Part shown: positions 5,462-9,128 of the stretch, piece after piece
Numbering within the stretch: the stretch's first letter is position 1
How the letters are laid out: each line of letters starts with the position of its first letter
Assembly (NCBI GenBank): GCA_017614655.1
Contig: JAGABO010000201.1
Span: 1 to 9,128 of the forward strand
DNA length: 9,128 bases
From: Treponema sp.
GTDB lineage: Bacteria; Spirochaetota; Spirochaetia; Treponematales; Treponemataceae
Reading direction: 5' to 3'
The notes under the pieces: model-generated
Databases searched by the model: none
The model's input: the letters and a program-made list of their open reading frames with translations, nothing else
What the model was told of the DNA's origin: nothing
Translations under genes and position numbers: made by a program

Positions 5462-6076
5462 GTGGTAATTACAGAGATAAAGCAGGCTTTGAACGGTGTT
5501 TACGAAATTACACCGGACTCGGGGTCTGCCTTTTTTTTGCGGAAAGAATACCTCTCTTCTCAGGAAGACGCAGTTCTTCTGGAGTGCGGTGCTGTTGTAG
5601 AAGGGGAAGCAGAAGTTTCTCTTATGGAAGCTTCCCTGGTATTCAGCGTAGAAAAGGCTGCAATGTCGTATCTTGCACGGTGCGAACATTGCCGTGCAGG
5701 TTTAAAACTAAAGCTTCTTAAAAAGAAACTTCCTGCACGGTGCATAGATGCAGCTCTTGATTTTCTTGAAGCAGAAGGATATCTTGACGACGAACGGTTT
5801 GCAGGAGCATGGCTCAGAAATCGTTCCATAGATCACAACGAAGGAAGGGTTCGTGTTGTGAGCGAACTCCTTTCCCGCGGTGTAAGTTTGGCTTGTGCAA
5901 ATAAAGCTGCCGACGAATTTTTTTCAGAAAATGATGAAGTTCAGATCTGCCGGCGTGCTTTAAATAAATTGTTAAAGACAGGAAGGGAAGGCGATAAAAT
6001 AACCGCATCTCTTTTACGAAGCGGTTTTTCCATGAATGTTATAAAAGCATCCCGCTCAGAAGAAAACTATGGGTAA
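5462..6076 (+). CDS. recX: Regulatory protein RecX
   Basis: RecX binds RecA and RecA filaments and modulates recombination and the SOS response. The product is 204 residues with the chosen GTG start. The C-terminal two thirds carry RecX three-helix repeats: LKLKLLKKKLPARCIDAALDFLEAEGYLDDERFAGAWLRNR is the typical first half, then ELLSRGVSLACANKAADEF and a third repeat ending SLLRSGFSMNVIKA. The first 75 or so residues are a strand-rich segment without RecX repeats, as in longer RecX proteins. The start is uncertain: the frame is open back to 5396 inside rpsI, but GTG 5462 has GGAG (5447-5450) 11 bases upstream, and no ATG occurs early in the frame. No recA gene is visible; here recX follows ribosomal genes. 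Its end overlaps the next gene by 8 bp, which implies coupled translation. Confidence 0.85.
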   Translation: MVITEIKQALNGVYEITPDSGSAFFLRKEYLSSQEDAVLLECGAVVEGEAEVSLMEASLVFSVEKAAMSYLARCEHCRAGLKLKLLKKKLPARCIDAALDFLEAEGYLDDERFAGAWLRNRSIDHNEGRVRVVSELLSRGVSLACANKAADEFFSENDEVQICRRALNKLLKTGREGDKITASLLRSGFSMNVIKASRSEENYG

Positions 6077-6665
6077 GAGTAGCGTAAGAGAAAAAGAAGT
6101 TTATTCAGCTCTGGAAGTTGCAAACATCTGCGGCGTTGTAAATCAGACTGCCATAAACTGGATTAAAAACGGATATCTTAAAGCATTTAAAACTCCCGGC
6201 GGACAGTTCCGCGTTTATCTGGAAGATCTTGTGGCATTTATGAAGTCCCGCTCGATGCACATTCCGGAATCAGTTCTCGAACAGATGAAGAATGAAAAAA
6301 CACTTCTTATAGTTGATGACGACAGGACATTCAATTCTGTATTAAAAAAATTTCTGGACGACAAAGGCGTGCCGTTCAGCATAAATCAGGCATTTGACGG
6401 ATTCGAAGCAGGAATCAACATGGAGCGCCTTAAGCCTGAATGTATCATCCTTGATATTGATCTTCCCGGTATTGACGGATTTAAACTTCTGGAAAAACTT
6501 TCTGATGATAAGACATTGGGAAAGCCGGTTGTCTTTGTTGTAACGGGTCTTGAAGATGCGGAACTTGAACCGCGCTGTCTCTCTTTTGGTGCCTCTGAAG
6601 TTTTTAAAAAGCCCCTTGATTTTTCGGCTATGCTTTCCTGTATAAATTCAAGATTTAAGCTTTAG
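6069..6665 (+). CDS. Response regulator with N-terminal excisionase/MerR-like HTH and C-terminal receiver
   Basis: The 198-residue protein has two parts. Residues about 11-60 (YSALEVANICGVVNQTAINWIKNGYLKAFKTPGGQFRVYLEDLVAFM) are an excisionase/MerR-type winged helix DNA-binding domain, with the usual PGGQxRV wing. Residues about 77-196 are a CheY-like receiver: acidic pair D83/D84, phosphoacceptor D129 in ILDIDLPGIDG, T159, and K181 before a proline. All catalytic residues are kept, so phosphorylation is expected. The order is the reverse of the common receiver-then-output layout. No histidine kinase is nearby, so it is an orphan here. The start overlaps the end of recX (8 bp), with only a weak GA-rich ribosome site, suggesting translational coupling. 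Its 3' end overlaps the convergent CYTH gene by 11 bp. Regulatory target unknown. Confidence 0.88.
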   Translation: MGKSSVREKEVYSALEVANICGVVNQTAINWIKNGYLKAFKTPGGQFRVYLEDLVAFMKSRSMHIPESVLEQMKNEKTLLIVDDDRTFNSVLKKFLDDKGVPFSINQAFDGFEAGINMERLKPECIILDIDLPGIDGFKLLEKLSDDKTLGKPVVFVVTGLEDAELEPRCLSFGASEVFKKPLDFSAMLSCINSRFKL

Positions 6666-7233
6666 AATCTTCTGCTGCAGCTTCACGAAGCATATCTGAA
6701 TAGTAGCGGTTTTCGATCCTGTCTTCCGGTATTCCGCATAGAGAAAGAATTTCTTCCAGCTTTTTACGTGCAGCTTCCCGTATCTTCGGAGAATCCTCCG
6801 GAGAAAGTATTTCTATTTCGAGAAAATCTCCGAGCGGCGGAACAGAACAGAGTTCAAGGGAGGCTTCTTCATAAGTCCACAGAAGTACGTCCTTGTGTTT
6901 TTTTAATGAAAGTTCAAAACCGAAGTCTTTTAAAAACGTTTTTAAAGCTGCGTCATCAGAGATTATGCATTCTTTTTCGTCATTTACTTCCATCAGGTTT
7001 TTGTCTTTAATGTGCTCTTCCTTGTGTTTGTAGGTAAGAAGAATTTTTTCTGAACCGTCACAGGATTCTTTTCTTATGCGGATTTTGTTTTTTAGAAAAA
7101 CTCCGTCACTGTTTTTTAGGCCGAAGTATTCATCATTCCGGATGATGTGGCCCTTAAAATCTGCAAGTGAATTAAGTTTTTTTATAAGGGCGTCCCTGTC
7201 CTGAACGCGGGCTTTGAGTTCAATTTCGGTCAT
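6655..7233 (-). CDS. CYTH-domain protein (class IV adenylate cyclase/triphosphatase family)
   Basis: The 192-residue protein begins with the EIELK form of the ExExK motif (residues 3-7) that defines the CYTH fold, a tunnel-shaped domain acting on triphosphates with two metal ions. Further expected residues are visible: KIRIRK (50-55), LTYKHKE (66-72), basic KKHK (111-114) and the LGDFLEIEI strand (134-142). Members include CyaB-type adenylate cyclases, thiamine triphosphatases and inorganic triphosphatases; the sequence here does not decide between them. The strand that usually reads LDxV before the LGDFLEIE segment reads LELCSVPP. The ATG comes two bases after the stop of the patatin gene, with no good ribosome binding site, so translation is probably coupled. 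Its end overlaps the convergent response regulator by 11 bp, and no terminator is seen there. Confidence 0.85.
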   Translation of the reverse strand: MTEIELKARVQDRDALIKKLNSLADFKGHIIRNDEYFGLKNSDGVFLKNKIRIRKESCDGSEKILLTYKHKEEHIKDKNLMEVNDEKECIISDDAALKTFLKDFGFELSLKKHKDVLLWTYEEASLELCSVPPLGDFLEIEILSPEDSPKIREAARKKLEEILSLCGIPEDRIENRYYSDMLREAAAEDSKA

Positions 7234-7235
7234 CT

Positions 7236-8342
7236 TTAAAAGCCGGCCTTTTTTAATGCTCTACAGGCATCGTTGTATCCCAGTTCCATAAGCATATCAA
7301 TTTTATCATTCATGAAATTAACTGTACCCGAAATGATTGTACCGAGATCTTCTGAAGGAATTATGTTGATAACCTTGTCCTTTCCCCTGATTTTTAGGAT
7401 GCCGTCTTTTCCGAGTTCTTTTTCTGACTGAAGGTATACGACGATTGCAATTCTTGATGAAGCTGAATATTCAACGGGTTCAACGGGGGTATTTGCTCCT
7501 CCTGCAAGGTCAAAGCCGCCGTCTATGTATTCTGCTTCGCCGGTAAGGTTTCTTCCTTCGTAAATGATTTCGCTTCCGAGTCGTACGGAAGGATAGGCAA
7601 CGGGAAGGGCAGAGGATGCAAGAAGAAGTTCTTTTACGGCTTCGTCTGAAGTCTGTTCGTTAAGCTTAAAGTATCTGACTGATTTTCTGTTGTTAAGGAG
7701 ACTTACGATCCGCTTTAAATCCAGAAAGTTTTTTTCGAGTGCAGAAACATAAACCGTTTTGTCTGAATTTTTTAATGATTCAAGTGAAATGCTTTTTTTG
7801 ATTATTTCGTCAAGAGAGTCGCGCGTAAAAAGTCCGCCAGAGTGTGATCCGCCCAGAAAATATTCGGTAAGGTCTGCAACTGCTAAAAATGTGTTGGAGA
7901 ATGCTGCTGTTATTTTTCCGAGCACGGAAAGGCTGTCTTCCGAAGAAACACTTGTGTCTTCTAGCTGAAGGTAACTTTCATATACATTCTGAACATACGA
8001 AACTATATCGCTGATGTTTGTAAGATCCGGAAGAAGAAACGAATAAAATCCGACTTCATTTTCCCAGAGCTTTCTTGCATTTTCCCAGTCTCCGCAGGCA
8101 AACAGTGCTGCATTAAGAGAGCCTACTGATGTTCCGCTTACAACTCCGACTCTTTCGGACAGGTGAAATTCATCCAGTGCACGCCATACTCCGATCTGAT
8201 ACGCACCTTTGGCTCCACCTCCGGAAAAAACAAGACCTATGTCCTTTTCTGTCCGAAAAAGAGGCTTATTTACGAATTTTGAGCAGGCTGTAAACGAAAT
8301 GAGAATAACTGTAAAAAATGTAAGTATTGAAAGTTTCTTCAT
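7236..8342 (-). CDS. Patatin-like phospholipase, predicted lipoprotein
   Basis: A 368-residue serine acyl hydrolase of the patatin/RssA family, predicted to hydrolyse phospholipid or other acyl esters at a membrane. Residues 1-19 are a signal peptide (MKK, a hydrophobic stretch, then FTA) followed by Cys20, which fits the relaxed spirochaetal lipobox and predicts a lipid-anchored protein. The catalytic dyad is clear: oxyanion loop SGGGAKGAYQIGV (40-52), nucleophile Ser72 in GTSVG, and Asp274 in IDGG. Between them (about 105-190) is a variable segment. The ATG has no Shine-Dalgarno sequence and no better start is seen, so initiation may be weak or leaderless-like. It is the first gene of a pair with the CYTH protein. 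Lipid substrate and side of the membrane are unknown. The start region contains a short palindrome (8357-8368). Confidence 0.88.
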   Translation of the reverse strand: MKKLSILTFFTVILISFTACSKFVNKPLFRTEKDIGLVFSGGGAKGAYQIGVWRALDEFHLSERVGVVSGTSVGSLNAALFACGDWENARKLWENEVGFYSFLLPDLTNISDIVSYVQNVYESYLQLEDTSVSSEDSLSVLGKITAAFSNTFLAVADLTEYFLGGSHSGGLFTRDSLDEIIKKSISLESLKNSDKTVYVSALEKNFLDLKRIVSLLNNRKSVRYFKLNEQTSDEAVKELLLASSALPVAYPSVRLGSEIIYEGRNLTGEAEYIDGGFDLAGGANTPVEPVEYSASSRIAIVVYLQSEKELGKDGILKIRGKDKVINIIPSEDLGTIISGTVNFMNDKIDMLMELGYNDACRALKKAGF

Positions 8343-8356
8343 AATTTAAAGGGTAA

Positions 8357-8368
8357 CACTACATAGTG
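8357..8368. repeat. Short palindrome upstream of the patatin gene
   Basis: CACTA (8357-8361) and TAGTG (8364-8368) are exact inverted arms separated by two bases. It lies 15 bp upstream of the patatin start codon on the minus strand, a position suited to an operator or to a hairpin in the leader. Confidence 0.3.
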
Positions 8369-8385
8369 ATTTTTTCAATCATATG

Positions 8386-8415
8386 GAAATAAATCGTTAT
8401 ACTATTGAAATAAAT
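8386..8415. repeat. 9-bp direct repeat spaced by two helical turns
   Basis: GAAATAAAT occurs at 8386-8394 and again at 8407-8415, 21 bp from start to start, each followed after at most one base by CG. The second copy overlaps the -35 box and spacer of the fusA promoter, so the pair could be a protein-binding site. In AT-rich DNA a chance match is possible. Confidence 0.3.
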
Positions 8416-8433
8416 ACGCATTTTCATTAGAAT
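8405..8433 (+). promoter_or_regulatory. Promoter of fusA
   Basis: TTGAAA (8405-8410), 17 bp, TAGAAT (8428-8433), five of six matches in each box. Transcription would start near 8440, giving a leader of about 60 bases that ends with eight T and then GAGAGG before the start codon. Confidence 0.6.
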
Positions 8434-8502
8434 AGACCAACTAATTCGTTTTATGATAAGGGCGGATTTTAAATTCAGAACTTTTTTTTGAGAGGTAGAA
8501 AT

Positions 8503-9128
8503 ATGGCTTTTGATATTACTAAAGTACGTAATATCGGTATCAGTGCCCACATTGACTCCGGAAAGACAACCACTTCAGAGCGCATTTTGTTCTATTGTAA
8601 CAAGATTCATGCAATTCACGAAGTTCGCGGAAAGGACGGTGTTGGTGCTGTAATGGACAACATGGAGCTCGAACGCGAGCGCGGTATCACAATCCAGTCA
8701 GCTGCAACACAGGTTCAGTGGAAGGACACAACAATCAACCTTATCGACACTCCCGGCCATGTTGACTTTACTGTAGAAGTTGAACGCTCACTCCGCGTTC
8801 TTGACGGTGCTATCATGATTCTCTGTGCTGTTGCAGGCGTTCAGTCTCAGTCAATTACTGTTGACCGCCAGCTTAAGAGATACCATGTACCCCGCATTGC
8901 TTTCGTAAACAAGTGTGACCGTCAGGGTGCAAACCCGATTCGTGTATGCGGTCAGCTTCGCGATAAACTTGGTCTTAACGCTCACATGATGGAGCTTCCT
9001 ATCGGTCTTGAAGACAAGCTCGAAGGTGTTGTTGATCTCGTAAGCATGAAGGCAATTTACTTTGACGGAGACAATGGTGAAATCCTCCGCTATGCAGAAA
9101 TTCCTTCTCACCTCGTAGATGATGCAAA
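8503..9128 (+). CDS. fusA: Elongation factor G, mitochondrial EF-G1-like spirochaete type (5' part)
   Basis: A translational GTPase that moves tRNA and mRNA through the ribosome; 208 codons are visible and the gene runs off the window (a full EF-G is about 690-700 residues). GTPase motifs: G1 AHIDSGKT (15-22), G2 RGITI (60-64), G3 DTPGH (82-86) and G4 NKCD (136-139). The segment [31 protein letters not shown] (39-69) is very close to mitochondrial EF-G1 and differs from common bacterial EF-G (AHIDAGKT, MDWMEQEQERG). This places it in the spd group of spirochaete EF-Gs, where translocation and ribosome recycling are divided between two paralogues, as in mitochondria. By its sequence this would be the translocation form. 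The ATG has GAGAGG seven bases upstream and its own promoter. Confidence 0.95.
   Translation, partial: MAFDITKVRNIGISAHIDSGKTTTSERILFYCNKIHAIHEVRGKDGVGAVMDNMELERERGITIQSAATQVQWKDTTINLIDTPGHVDFTVEVERSLRVLDGAIMILCAVAGVQSQSITVDRQLKRYHVPRIAFVNKCDRQGANPIRVCGQLRDKLGLNAHMMELPIGLEDKLEGVVDLVSMKAIYFDGDNGEILRYAEIPSHLVDDA

Noticed and set aside
8359..8550. Open frame of 63 codons on the minus strand upstream of the patatin gene
   Set aside because: Starts inside the conserved 5' end of fusA and covers its promoter; composition looks like translated AT-rich intergenic DNA.
1..9128. CRISPR array, tRNA or rRNA genes
   Set aside because: No regularly spaced direct repeats and no cloverleaf or rRNA signature were seen on either strand.

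Overview
The window looks like chromosomal DNA of a spirochaete, most likely a Treponema. The main clue is the elongation factor G fragment at the right end, which has the spirochaete/mitochondrial-type sequence rather than the ordinary bacterial one. The moderate-to-low GC content, the relaxed lipobox on a patatin lipoprotein and the overall gene set agree. The species cannot be named from the sequence alone.

Layout from left to right. Bases 1-140 hold no recognisable gene but a dense run of nested hairpins ending in a perfect 10-bp stem. This looks like the right end of an IS200/IS605-type element, with the fold expected of a TnpB guide RNA, and it lies directly against the stop codon of the next gene. 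On the minus strand follow a ROK-family repressor with its own strong promoter, and a large-conductance mechanosensitive channel gene (mscL). The mscL frame is cut by an in-frame TAA just after the second membrane helix; the expected C-terminal tail is still readable beyond it. Divergent from mscL, a long phosphohexomutase with an extra C-terminal winged-helix-like segment is read on the plus strand. It is followed by a large structured terminator or small RNA and by a small two-helix membrane protein of unknown function.

From about 4469 a housekeeping operon begins: rplM (L13), rpsI (S9), recX and a response regulator with an N-terminal excisionase/MerR-like helix-turn-helix and a C-terminal receiver domain. 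The last genes are tightly spaced or overlapping, so recX and the regulator are probably co-expressed with the ribosomal proteins. The leader before rplM contains two hairpins that could carry feedback control.

Convergent to this operon, and overlapping its last gene by 11 bp, is a minus-strand pair: a patatin-like lipoprotein phospholipase followed two bases later by a CYTH-domain protein. The 160-bp region between the patatin gene and fusA carries a good plus-strand promoter for fusA, a short palindrome and a 9-bp direct repeat. fusA runs off the right edge after 208 codons. The most noteworthy items are the interrupted mscL, the element end abutting the ROK gene, the reversed HTH-receiver protein in a ribosomal operon, and the structured RNA after the phosphohexomutase.
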